Of a stretch of 9,785 bases of DNA, positions 1 to 6,309 are shown in pieces; the first letter of the stretch is position 1; the number at the start of each line of letters is the position of its first letter. The translations under genes and the position numbers were made by a program. Source of the DNA: a bacterium (GTDB lineage: Bacteria > Patescibacteriota > Minisyncoccia > Minisyncoccales > JAGMAB01); assembly GCA_030643665.1 (NCBI GenBank), contig DAOWKS010000025.1, positions 1 through 9,785 on the forward strand, written 5' to 3'. The notes beneath the pieces were generated by a model, which ran no database searches, had not been told where the DNA came from, and worked only from the letters and a program-made list of their open reading frames with translations.

Positions 1-170
1 CAAGTAGTAACATTTTCTCCTAAGTCATTTTGACTCTTAGTAAGAGTTCTATCAAAATCTAAAAGTAAATGAATTTTATCTACTCCTTCTTTAATAAAAG
101 AATCTAATTTCAAAAAAAATTGCTTTTGATTCCTTAATGTCAACCCTTTAGGAATTGCTATTTTTCTCAT
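1..170 (-). CDS. HAD-superfamily phosphatase, N-terminal part (UMPH-1 / 5'-nucleotidase III-like), cut by the window edge
   Basis: An open frame of 56 codons runs from an ATG at 170 off the left edge. The segment LLLDFDRTLTK (about residues 35-45) is a HAD motif I (DxDxT), with D38 as the presumed nucleophile and D40 as the acid/base. The lead-in, a helix ending in EGVDKIH just before the Asp strand, resembles the start of UMPH-1 family pyrimidine 5'-nucleotidases (I..GG..KL.....DFD.TL). HAD enzymes of this type dephosphorylate small phosphorylated substrates in the cytoplasm with Mg2+. Only motif I is visible, so the substrate cannot be named. No Shine-Dalgarno site precedes the ATG, but a TATAAT box sits 6 nt upstream, which fits a leaderless message. 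The gene is separated from the Nudix gene upstream by a terminator, so it is probably its own transcription unit. HAD membership is fairly firm; the UMPH-1 assignment is tentative. Confidence 0.7.
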   Translation of the reverse strand, partial: MRKIAIPKGLTLRNQKQFFLKLDSFIKEGVDKIHLLLDFDRTLTKSQNDLGENVTT

Positions 171-176
171 TATTAA

Positions 177-182
177 ATTATA
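177..182 (-). promoter_or_regulatory. Candidate -10 box (TATAAT) for the HAD gene, leaderless spacing
   Basis: A perfect TATAAT on the minus strand ends 6 nt before the ATG at 170, so transcription would start at or within a base of the start codon. No recognisable -35 element lies 15-18 nt further upstream. The spacing, the absence of a Shine-Dalgarno site and the position just after a terminator support a promoter for a leaderless mRNA. In DNA this AT-rich a chance match is possible. Confidence 0.45.
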
Positions 183-238
183 CTAAATTTTTACAAAATA
201 TGGTAGAGAAAAATATCTTTTTCGCTACATTTACTTAT

Positions 239-265
239 AAAAAAGGGCTGTTTTTATTAACAGCC
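239..265 (-). terminator. Rho-independent terminator after the Nudix gene, overlapping its stop codon
   Basis: On the minus strand a 7-bp perfect stem (GGCTGTT / AACAGCC, arms at 259-265 and 246-252) with a 6-nt loop is followed by C and six T's. The arm transcribed first encodes the last codons of the Nudix protein (Gly-Cys), and the stop codon (257-259) straddles the end of that arm and the loop. On the plus strand no T-tract follows, so it works in one direction only. Confidence 0.85.
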
Positions 266-892
266 ATAGAGATACAATTTTAGGGGTTCAAGGGAAATCC
301 TTGACCACTCCTCCACCACATAATCAGGCGAGGAACAAATTTCATCTATCTCTTCAATTGTTCTTAACATTCCGTGTTTAATCTCAGGATCTTTTGGCTT
401 TACAGTTGTTGCGTTAGTTTCAATAATATAGAGAATCGCGAAATGAACTTTACTAACCTCGTCTTTTTCACTGTTTACATAACCCAACACTCTCGGCTTC
501 ACTGAACCAATTATTTCAACTTCTTCTTTCAGCAGTTCTCGAAGCATACTCGCATGAATTGGATTTCCATCTTTGACATCAATCTTTTCAATGTGTCCAC
601 CAACACCCCATGCCCATTTTCCTTGCAATCTTTTTTCATAATATGCTGCATCACTGGTAGCTCTTTGGTATATAAAAACTTGTTTTAGAGTAGGATTTAC
701 AATCATTGAATAAGCAATCGGCTGTTTGTAATTCGGGTCATTTTCAGCGAACTTTCTCTTTATATACTCAAAATTCTTCAATATTCTTGTCTCGTAATCT
801 ATTTCATCTCTGTCCCTAAATCCCTCAAAAAAATCCTCGCCAAACAAAGCATCTTTTCTTACCACCATTATCAATCTTTCGGATTTATCCAT
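257..892 (-). CDS. Nudix hydrolase (MutT-family predicted phosphohydrolase, COG4112-like)
   Basis: Nudix enzymes hydrolyse nucleoside diphosphates linked to another group, using a metal held by the Nudix box. This 211-aa protein has GVGGHIE at about 96-102 and RELLKEEVEI at 118-127, the two halves of the box (GX5EX7REUXEEXGU). They are about five residues further apart than in the classical motif, and the Gly near the end is Glu126. The N-terminal segment MVVRKDALF followed by a GF-containing stretch, and the GGHI...RE.L.EE arrangement, recall the MutT-related family of predicted phosphoesterases; this is from memory. The substrate is unknown. The ATG at 892 is supported by an AGAGGTG Shine-Dalgarno site 7 nt upstream, one of the very few good ones here. 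A -10-like box at 951-956 suggests its own promoter, but no terminator was seen after the thyX-like gene, so read-through is possible. Confidence 0.88.
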   Translation of the reverse strand: MDKSERLIMVVRKDALFGEDFFEGFRDRDEIDYETRILKNFEYIKRKFAENDPNYKQPIAYSMIVNPTLKQVFIYQRATSDAAYYEKRLQGKWAWGVGGHIEKIDVKDGNPIHASMLRELLKEEVEIIGSVKPRVLGYVNSEKDEVSKVHFAILYIIETNATTVKPKDPEIKHGMLRTIEEIDEICSSPDYVVEEWSRISLEPLKLYLYGC

Positions 893-899
893 TTTTTTT

Positions 900-906
900 C
901 ACCTCT
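900..906 (-). promoter_or_regulatory. Ribosome binding site of the Nudix gene
   Basis: AGAGGTG on the minus strand, separated by 7 nt of mostly A from the ATG at 892. It fixes the start codon and contrasts with the housekeeping genes in the window, most of which have no clear Shine-Dalgarno site. Confidence 0.7.
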
Positions 907-950
907 TTCCATTTTTTCCTTATATAATTTTCTAAAGTGCCATTTCTTTA

Positions 951-956
951 ATTATA
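951..956 (-). promoter_or_regulatory. Candidate -10 box (TATAAT) for the Nudix gene
   Basis: A perfect TATAAT lies in the 97-nt gap between the thyX-like stop and the Nudix start, implying a 5' leader of roughly 50 nt. The region where a -35 box would lie (about 974-979) reads AAGATT, a poor match to TTGACA, so this is a weak or partial promoter call. Confidence 0.35.
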
Positions 957-988
957 CTCTAACATAAATCAAAAATCTTTTCAACTTT

Positions 989-2599
989 TCATTTTCCTAA
1001 GTTGTTTAAATTATGTCTAAATTTTTTCTTTAAGTCATCTTTCATCTCTTGATGAAATTTCTCGTTGTAATTTTTAACTAATTTTTTAATATGGAAACAG
1101 CTTTTTACTTCCGGACAAAAGCCCATTGCCTCGCATTTGGGACCAATAAATTTATTCAACCAACCCAGTCCTTTTTTACTTAATATCTTTTTGATCTGTC
1201 CTACTTCTTCCCAAGTATTTCTTCTCATTTCTTCTTCAGCGGTTGAACATAACCTAAGAGGATAATATCCGGTTAAAAGATTATATAAATCATATTCCTG
1301 TAAAATATCAATTTTCACTGCTCTGGGAATTAAAAAAATTGCCTCTCTCGGTTTAATTTTTAATCTAATCAGCTTTTGATAGCCCTCAAAAGATTTCAGG
1401 GCTGTTAAAAGATATTCCGTAAGAAGCTTTGGATTATTTTTAATTGAAGGAGGGATAGAAAAAACCTTTTCAATTTCTTGAATAATTTTCTTATTGATTT
1501 GCTTTGATTTGATTTGCTTTTTAAATTTAGCAAACTGCTCTACTGCCCTGTCAATACAATAATATATTGATTCAATAATTTGCGGGCAAGTTCGGTGTCT
1601 CTTTTTTTCTCCCCATATCCGCCAAGGTATAGAAGACAAAACTTTAAATCTTATCGCTTCGTTATAATCACGGAAAATTTCCTGACGTAAAGCAATAAGT
1701 TTAAACCAATTTTTTTTAATTTGTTTTAAGGAACAAAATGTTTTTTCAGTAATCCGTTTTAAATCAGTTAATTTTTTCTTTAAGTTAGGAGTTGTTAAAA
1801 TATCCATTGAAAGCAGTTTTATTCCATTAGATAATTTTATTTTTCTTCGCAGTTCTCTGACAATGTTTAATTTTTTCGGATTTTTAAAAATGTTCGGATA
1901 AGGATAAATATTTCTCGGAGCCGCTTGTCTGGTGGCGTAAAGCCAATCTATTCCTAATTTTTTTGTTTCTTTTTCTATTTTTTTAAGTAAAATTGATATT
2001 TCTTCCGGCATCCAATCTTTTTCTGTATTATTTTCTCTTTTTAAACCAACAACAGATTCTATTGGCAATTGAATAATACCGGTACCGTAAATTCCATACT
2101 GTAAAATTTTACTTGCTTCGTCTTTTCTAACTTCTTGTGATAAGAGAAAATTAAAAAAATTAATAATTCTTTCAGACGTTTCTTGATAAACCTTTTTTGC
2201 TTTTTTATTTAAAAAAATATTATTAGGAAAAACAATATCTCTTTTGCCGGTTTTGGTTCGCCGGCCGGAAGAAACCAAGGATGAAGAAAAAATAATACCG
2301 GTTAAAGCCGAATCCAAGAATTTACTTCCTTCATAACTTATGCAAAAAGCAGGCGTGGTAGCAATAGAGGCATGGCCTATTAAAGAAGATTTTTGCAGAA
2401 TTTCTTTGATTTTTTCTTCTAAATTTTCATTCTTTGTCTTGATTTCTTTAAAAAGTTTTTTTACAGACCTTCCTTTAAATGTTCCTAAGCCGGAAAGAGC
2501 CACAATTTGTTGAGAATTTAAAACCCCGCCCTTATCTTTTAGAAGCGGAGTAATTCCTAAAAATTTTATTTTTAAATTGTTAGTTAGAAACGGCTTCAT
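989..2599 (-). CDS. ThyX-like protein with two tandem flavin-dependent thymidylate synthase domains
   Basis: ThyX makes dTMP from dUMP using FAD, NADPH and methylene-tetrahydrofolate. At 536 aa this is about twice the usual 200-250 aa. Half 1 (about 1-215) has GHASIATTPAF at 75-85 (ThyX GHxSxFEHxxF), SGRR at 111-114 (SGRY) and a P-N-N strand after it. From GH to SGR it matches the Thermotoga ThyX spacing as I recall it without a gap, but the RHR triplet falls on G101-I102-I103. Half 2 (about 285-510) has KRHRTCPQIIES at 333-344, then KPREAIFLIP (416-425) and PLRLCSTAEEEMR (447-459), matching the ThyX C-terminal helices; the Arg of SGR is Tyr346. Cysteines 489, 495 and 501 lie in a short tail motif. 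The ATG overlaps the dcd stop by 4 nt (ATGA), implying translational coupling. The family is clear; whether it is a working thymidylate synthase is open, so no symbol is given. Confidence 0.8.
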   Translation of the reverse strand: MKPFLTNNLKIKFLGITPLLKDKGGVLNSQQIVALSGLGTFKGRSVKKLFKEIKTKNENLEEKIKEILQKSSLIGHASIATTPAFCISYEGSKFLDSALTGIIFSSSLVSSGRRTKTGKRDIVFPNNIFLNKKAKKVYQETSERIINFFNFLLSQEVRKDEASKILQYGIYGTGIIQLPIESVVGLKRENNTEKDWMPEEISILLKKIEKETKKLGIDWLYATRQAAPRNIYPYPNIFKNPKKLNIVRELRRKIKLSNGIKLLSMDILTTPNLKKKLTDLKRITEKTFCSLKQIKKNWFKLIALRQEIFRDYNEAIRFKVLSSIPWRIWGEKKRHRTCPQIIESIYYCIDRAVEQFAKFKKQIKSKQINKKIIQEIEKVFSIPPSIKNNPKLLTEYLLTALKSFEGYQKLIRLKIKPREAIFLIPRAVKIDILQEYDLYNLLTGYYPLRLCSTAEEEMRRNTWEEVGQIKKILSKKGLGWLNKFIGPKCEAMGFCPEVKSCFHIKKLVKNYNEKFHQEMKDDLKKKFRHNLNNLGK

Positions 2600-3171
2600 A
2601 CTTTTGGTTCTTGATTTAATTTACTTGCTGAAGCGCTTTTCTGATTGGCATATTTGTGATCCTTTTGTTTTGTATAAGGAACTTCTACTGAAGAAGAAAG
2701 GGTCTCAAAAGTCATAGAGCAAACTCGCATTCCGGTATATAAAACTAATGGCATAATTCCTAAATTTCCAAGTTCCATTACTGCTTTTCCGTTCCAGCCA
2801 GGATCAAATCTGGCTGCGGTTGAGTGAATCACCAATCCTAATCTTCCTAAAGAGGACCTGCCGTCAAGCCGGCCCATTATATTATTAGGTAAAATAATTT
2901 TTTCTTTAGTAACCGCAATTACAAATTCTTTTGGTTGTAAAATAAAAGGCGCTTTATTTTGGATTACTATTTCTTCCATAATATCTTCAAAATTTATCTT
3001 TCTTTTTGGGTCTAAAAAAGGATATTGAGTGGGTTTAAAGGCATTAAAAACATTTCCTAAACGTAAATCTAAAGAACAAGGACCTAATTGCTCTTTAAAA
3101 TTTGGTATTGGAGTAATTTTAATTTTTCTCTCTTCTATATATTTTTTTATATCCTTGTCAGATAAAATCAT
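2596..3171 (-). CDS. dcd: dCTP deaminase
   Basis: Dcd deaminates dCTP to dUTP, the usual first step towards dUMP for thymidylate synthesis. From the ATG at 3171 the protein is 191 aa, close to E. coli Dcd (193), and starts MILSDKDI like the E. coli N-terminus. The core GRSSLGRLGL (104-113), HSTAARFDPGW (116-126) and AVMELGN (130-136) carries the equivalents of E. coli Ser111, Arg115, Ala124 and Glu138 (here S106, R110, A119, E133). The T-A-x-R-x-D-P-G-W form is that of monofunctional deaminases rather than bifunctional DCD-DUT enzymes (T-A-G-x-I-D), so a separate dUTPase is probably needed; that is inference. The C-terminal KYANQKSASASK matches the nucleotide-covering tail. An in-frame TTG at 3186 would add five residues and overlap rplK by 8 nt, but the ATG fits the family better. 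The stop overlaps the thyX-like start, linking two steps of one pathway. Confidence 0.93.
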   Translation of the reverse strand: MILSDKDIKKYIEERKIKITPIPNFKEQLGPCSLDLRLGNVFNAFKPTQYPFLDPKRKINFEDIMEEIVIQNKAPFILQPKEFVIAVTKEKIILPNNIMGRLDGRSSLGRLGLVIHSTAARFDPGWNGKAVMELGNLGIMPLVLYTGMRVCSMTFETLSSSVEVPYTKQKDHKYANQKSASASKLNQEPKV

Positions 3172-3178
3172 AAATTTA

Positions 3179-3604
3179 TTACTCAATTTCTATTCCCATT
3201 TGTTTTGCCGTGCCGCTAATGATTTTCATTGCTCCTTCAATATCCGCGGCATTAAGGTCGGGCATTTTTTTCCCGGCAATTTCTCTTAATTGGCTTTTGC
3301 TGATTTTACCTACTTTGCTTTTATTTGGTGTACCCGAGCCCTTTTCAATTCCGGCCGCTTTTTTCAAAAGTTCAGAGGCCGGCGGCTGTTTCAACTGAAA
3401 ATCATAAGTCCTGTCCTCATAAATAGTAATCTCAACCGGAATCGTAAAACCGGTTTGGTCTTTACTGGCATCATTAAATTTTTGACAAAACTCAGCAATA
3501 TTCAAACCATGCTGCGCCAATGTCGGACCCACAGGCGGGGCCGGCGTAGCTTTACCGGCTGGAATTTGAAGTTTAACAATTGCTTTTACTTTTTTCATCA
3601 TCAT
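3179..3604 (-). CDS. rplK: 50S ribosomal protein L11
   Basis: L11 forms the base of the ribosomal stalk with 23S rRNA helices 43-44 and takes part in factor binding. The 141-aa product has the family's proline-rich N-terminal signature KATPAPPVGPTLAQHG (about 18-33) followed by LNIAEFCQKFN, and the C-terminal rRNA-binding domain with KKAAGIEKGSGTPNK and KVGKISKSQL (about 85-107). Length is normal (E. coli 142). Three ATGs are in a row (3604, 3601, 3598). The first gives a 4-nt ATGA overlap with the nusG stop and is used here; the third would give the family-like start MKKVKAIVK. In most bacteria rplA follows rplK, and L1 represses that operon; here dcd follows instead, so that feedback circuit cannot be assumed. 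Confidence 0.97.
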   Translation of the reverse strand: MMMKKVKAIVKLQIPAGKATPAPPVGPTLAQHGLNIAEFCQKFNDASKDQTGFTIPVEITIYEDRTYDFQLKQPPASELLKKAAGIEKGSGTPNKSKVGKISKSQLREIAGKKMPDLNAADIEGAMKIISGTAKQMGIEIE

Positions 3605-4146
3605 AATTTCTTAATTTGTAAAGAATCAAGTTCAACCGGCGTATCCCGGCCAAACATATTTACTAAGACCTTTACTTTTCCTCTTTCTTCGTCAATTTCT
3701 GCCACCTTGCCGTCAAAATCTTTAAATGGACCATCAACAACTTTTACCAAATCGCCAATTTCCGCCTCAATCTTGTGTTGGGGTTCTTTTGTCCCCATTC
3801 TTTTCTTTAAATTTTCAATTTCTTCTTTTGAAACAGGCACGGGCGTGGTACCAGCTCCGATAAAACCTGTTACATTTGGAGTATTCCTGACAATATACCA
3901 GGAATCGTCGGTAACTATCATCTCTACCAAGACATATCCCGGATAAATCTTTTCTTCCACTGTTTTTCTTTTCCCGCTTTTAATTTTAATCTTTTTTTCT
4001 TTTGGAACAATGACATTAAAAATTTTATCCTCCATACCTAAACTCTCCACCCTTTGTTTTAGGGCTTTAGCAACCGCGTCTTCATAACCGGAATAAGTGT
4101 GTAAAACATACCATGCCTTTTCTGCGGCAATTTGTTGTTTAGCCAT
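3601..4146 (-). CDS. nusG: Transcription termination/antitermination protein NusG
   Basis: NusG binds RNA polymerase through its N-terminal NGN domain and Rho or ribosomal protein S10 through its C-terminal KOW domain. The NGN domain is seen as AWYVLHTYSGYED near the N-terminus and IYPGYVLVEM with RNTPNVTGFIG in the middle. The KOW domain is IGDLVKVVDGPFKDFDG onward, ending near FGRDTPVEL. Starting from the ATG at 4146 the protein is 181 aa, the same as E. coli NusG. An upstream in-frame TTG at 4182 would add 12 residues with no family support and would lie inside a hairpin, so it was not used. No Shine-Dalgarno site precedes the ATG (the sequence just before it is TATAATTCT). The 3' end overlaps rplK by 4 nt. 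Confidence 0.96.
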   Translation of the reverse strand: MAKQQIAAEKAWYVLHTYSGYEDAVAKALKQRVESLGMEDKIFNVIVPKEKKIKIKSGKRKTVEEKIYPGYVLVEMIVTDDSWYIVRNTPNVTGFIGAGTTPVPVSKEEIENLKKRMGTKEPQHKIEAEIGDLVKVVDGPFKDFDGKVAEIDEERGKVKVLVNMFGRDTPVELDSLQIKKL

Positions 4147-4156
4147 AGAATTATAA

Positions 4157-4188
4157 CACACAAAGTGTGATATATCGGGCAAAGCCCG
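4157..4188 (-). repeat. Tandem small palindromes in the secE-nusG gap
   Basis: The 42-nt gap holds three perfect inverted repeats in a row. In transcription order they are CGGGC-TTT-GCCCG (4176-4188), the loopless GATATATC (4169-4176), and CACAC-TTT-GTGTG (4157-4169). The two hairpins have the same 5-3-5 layout and the same TTT loop, and the first begins right after the secE stop codon. Neither is followed by a T-run, so they are poor terminators. They could set mRNA stability or nusG translation, or be copies of a short genomic repeat. The hairpins are seen; any role is inference. Confidence 0.7.
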
Positions 4189-4380
4189 TTACAATACGAA
4201 TTTATTAAGCAAAGTAGTAAATATGTAATCCAAAGTTCCTAAAAAAGCAGCAACCACTACTGAAATTCCAATAACAATTAAAGTATATCTAATGGTCTCT
4301 TCCCTGCTGGGCCAATTAACTTTTTTCATCTCCAACTGCACTTCTTTTAGAAAACTAATGATTTTGTTTAAAATTTTCAT
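4189..4380 (-). CDS. secE: Preprotein translocase subunit SecE
   Basis: SecE clamps SecY in the inner-membrane SecYEG channel. This is the short 63-aa single-span form typical of most bacteria outside the gammaproteobacteria. It has an amphipathic N-terminal helix (KIISFLKEVQLEMKKV), the family hallmark NWPSREET at about 22-29, and one membrane helix of roughly residues 32-56 rich in V, I, A and L. The ATG is one nucleotide after the gyrB stop codon, and no Shine-Dalgarno site is visible, so translation is probably coupled to gyrB. The secE-nusG-rplK order after it is the standard bacterial one. Confidence 0.95.
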   Translation of the reverse strand: MKILNKIISFLKEVQLEMKKVNWPSREETIRYTLIVIGISVVVAAFLGTLDYIFTTLLNKFVL

Positions 4381-4381
4381 G

Positions 4382-6307
4382 TTAAATGTCTAAGTTTTTA
4401 ACTTTTTTGGCGTGGGTCCGGATAAACTTCTTGCGGGGCATAACTTCCGTGCCCATTAAAGTGTCAAAAATTTTATCCGCTTCTCTGGCATTTTCAACAT
4501 TAATCTGCAATAGTATTCTGTTTTCCGGATTCATAGTTGTTGTCCATAATTCTTCGCTATTCATTTCTCCCAAACCTTTGTAGCGCTGAATATTAATTCC
4601 AATAGTTTTTTTCATTGCTTTTAAGACCTTTGTTTTTTCGTCTTCAGTGCCAACCCATTGAATTTGCTTTCCTGCTTGAATTTTGTAAAGCGGCGGCTGA
4701 GCGATGTAAAGATACCCTTTTTCAATAATCGGCTTAAAATAGCGGTAAAAAAGAGTTAAAAGAAGAGTTCTAATATGGTTTCCGTCAGAATCAGCATCAG
4801 TCATTATAATAATACGATGATATCTTAATTTGTCAATATTAAAATCTTCGGCAATTGCCGTTCCCAAAGCAATAATTAAGGATTTGATTTCTTTTGAAGC
4901 TAAAATTTTATCTAAACGCGCCCGTTCAATGTTTAAAATTTTTCCCCGCAAAGGCAGAATTGCCTGAAAATGCCTGTCGCGCGCTTGACGGCTCGAACCT
5001 CCGGCTGACTCTCCTTCAACAATATAAATCTCGGATTCTTCGGGTAAGCGCGAACTGCAATCAGCCAATTTGCCGGGCAAAGCCAAACCCTCTAAAATCC
5101 CTTTTCTTAAAACAGTTTCTTTTGCCGCCTTAGCCGCTTTTCTGGCTTTTTGAGATAAAATACATTTTTCAATAATGTTTCTGCCATCCTGAGGATTTCT
5201 TTCCAAAAAATCAGCCAAGGTTTCAGAAACAACTTGTTCTACCGCTGTTTTTGCTTCAGGATTGCCTAATTTTGCCTTGGTTTGGCCTTCAAATTGCGGT
5301 TCTCTTATTTTTACCGAGACAACACCGGTCAATCCTTCTCTAATATCTTCTCCGTTTAAATTATCATCTGTTTCTTTTAGAAAACCGTTTCTTCTGGCAA
5401 AATCATTAAGAGTTCTGGTTAAAGCGGTCCTAAAACCGGTTAAGTGGCTGCCACCCTCGGCAGTATAGATATTATTAGCAAAACTCTCTTCATAACATTC
5501 GTATTCCTCGGTATATCTAAAAGCGGCTTCAACTACAATTCCTTGGCGCTCACCCAAACCATAAAAAATGTTCAAGTGGCGAGGAGTTACTCCGCGGGTT
5601 AAATATTTAATATAAGAACCAATTCCGCCTTCAAAATAAAAAGCATAATTTTTTACCGGCTTTTGCCTTTGGTCTGAAACAGTTATTTTTACTCCCTTTG
5701 TTAAATATGCCTGCTGACGGAGATGATTTAAAATTCTTTTTAAATTAAATTCAATTTCTTTGAAAATCTCGGAATCAGGTTCAAAACAAACACGGGTTCC
5801 GGTCTGTTTGCATTTCCCGTCTTTTTGGACTTTTTTCTTTGCCTTGCCTTTAGAATATTCCTGAACATATTTAATTCCCCCGCGGCAAACTTCGGCTTTA
5901 AGATATTTAGATAAAGCGCAAACAACGGAAACTCCTACTCCATGAAGGCCGCCGGCCACTTGATATGCTTTGCTTCCGAATTTGGCTCCGGCATGTAAAG
6001 TAGTCATTACTGTTTCCAAGGCAGATTTTTTTGTTTGAGGATGAATATCCACCGGAATGCCCCGGCCATTATCCAAACACTCAATTCTGTTTTCCGGAAG
6101 AATTTTTAAATTAATCTCATTGGCAAAACCGGCCATGCATTCATCAAGGCCATTATCTATTACTTCCCAAATTAAGTGATGCAAGCCATCGGGTCCGGTA
6201 GAACCAATATACATTGCCGGCCTTTTCCTGACCGGTTCCAGTCCTTCTAAAACATAAATATCCTTAGCCTCGTATGTAGATTTATCTTTTTTAGCTTTTT
6301 TAGGCAT
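4382..6307 (-). CDS. gyrB: DNA gyrase subunit B
   Basis: GyrB is the ATPase half of gyrase, which introduces negative supercoils. From the ATG at 6307 the protein is 641 aa, typical of GyrB without the E. coli-type insert. In order: the GHKL ATPase domain with EVIDN (48-52), DNGRG (79-83) and GGLHGVG (119-125); the transducer domain with EPQFEGQTKAKLGN (336-349), including the catalytic-loop Q-T-K; and the Toprim domain with EGESAGG (431-437) and DADSDGNHIRT (504-514). The metal-binding Asp pattern is intact, although Ser replaces the usual Val in DADVDG. QRYKGLGEMN (574-583) and the LWTTTMNP context fit GyrB better than ParE. The ATG is 2 nt after the pheT stop. An in-frame ATG at 6328 would overlap pheT by 19 nt and add MGSKKII; it was not preferred. 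Placement between pheT and secE is unusual. gyrA is not in the window. Confidence 0.95.
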   Translation of the reverse strand: MPKKAKKDKSTYEAKDIYVLEGLEPVRKRPAMYIGSTGPDGLHHLIWEVIDNGLDECMAGFANEINLKILPENRIECLDNGRGIPVDIHPQTKKSALETVMTTLHAGAKFGSKAYQVAGGLHGVGVSVVCALSKYLKAEVCRGGIKYVQEYSKGKAKKKVQKDGKCKQTGTRVCFEPDSEIFKEIEFNLKRILNHLRQQAYLTKGVKITVSDQRQKPVKNYAFYFEGGIGSYIKYLTRGVTPRHLNIFYGLGERQGIVVEAAFRYTEEYECYEESFANNIYTAEGGSHLTGFRTALTRTLNDFARRNGFLKETDDNLNGEDIREGLTGVVSVKIREPQFEGQTKAKLGNPEAKTAVEQVVSETLADFLERNPQDGRNIIEKCILSQKARKAAKAAKETVLRKGILEGLALPGKLADCSSRLPEESEIYIVEGESAGGSSRQARDRHFQAILPLRGKILNIERARLDKILASKEIKSLIIALGTAIAEDFNIDKLRYHRIIIMTDADSDGNHIRTLLLTLFYRYFKPIIEKGYLYIAQPPLYKIQAGKQIQWVGTEDEKTKVLKAMKKTIGINIQRYKGLGEMNSEELWTTTMNPENRILLQINVENAREADKIFDTLMGTEVMPRKKFIRTHAKKVKNLDI

Positions 6308-6309
6308 AA

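Noticed and set aside
33..47. 6-bp stem with 3-nt loop (ACTCTT / AAGAGT) in the HAD gene
   Set aside because: Short and AT-rich; such stems are expected by chance at this frequency, unlike the GC-rich ones in pheT.
1496..1525. Repeated GATTTG/CTTT sequence in the thyX-like gene
   Set aside because: Imperfect and explained by a Lys/Gln-rich helix (KQIKSKQINKK) encoded with AT-rich codons.
3290..3946. Long plus-strand open frame of 218 codons opposite rplK and nusG
   Set aside because: It is fully antisense to two certain housekeeping genes, has no Shine-Dalgarno site and is rich in Phe, Ser and Thr, as expected of a mirror frame of Lys/Glu-rich genes.
4152..4156. TATAAT-like sequence just before the nusG ATG as a promoter
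   Set aside because: It ends only 3 nt before the start codon, so transcription would begin inside the coding sequence; the spacing is wrong even for a leaderless mRNA.
4894..5468. Plus-strand frames of 68-79 codons opposite gyrB
   Set aside because: They are shadows of gyrB with no start signals and no domain features.
5740..5925. A 61-codon minus-strand frame inside gyrB in another frame
   Set aside because: It lies completely within the GyrB ATPase/transducer coding region and has no own ribosome site or recognisable protein features.
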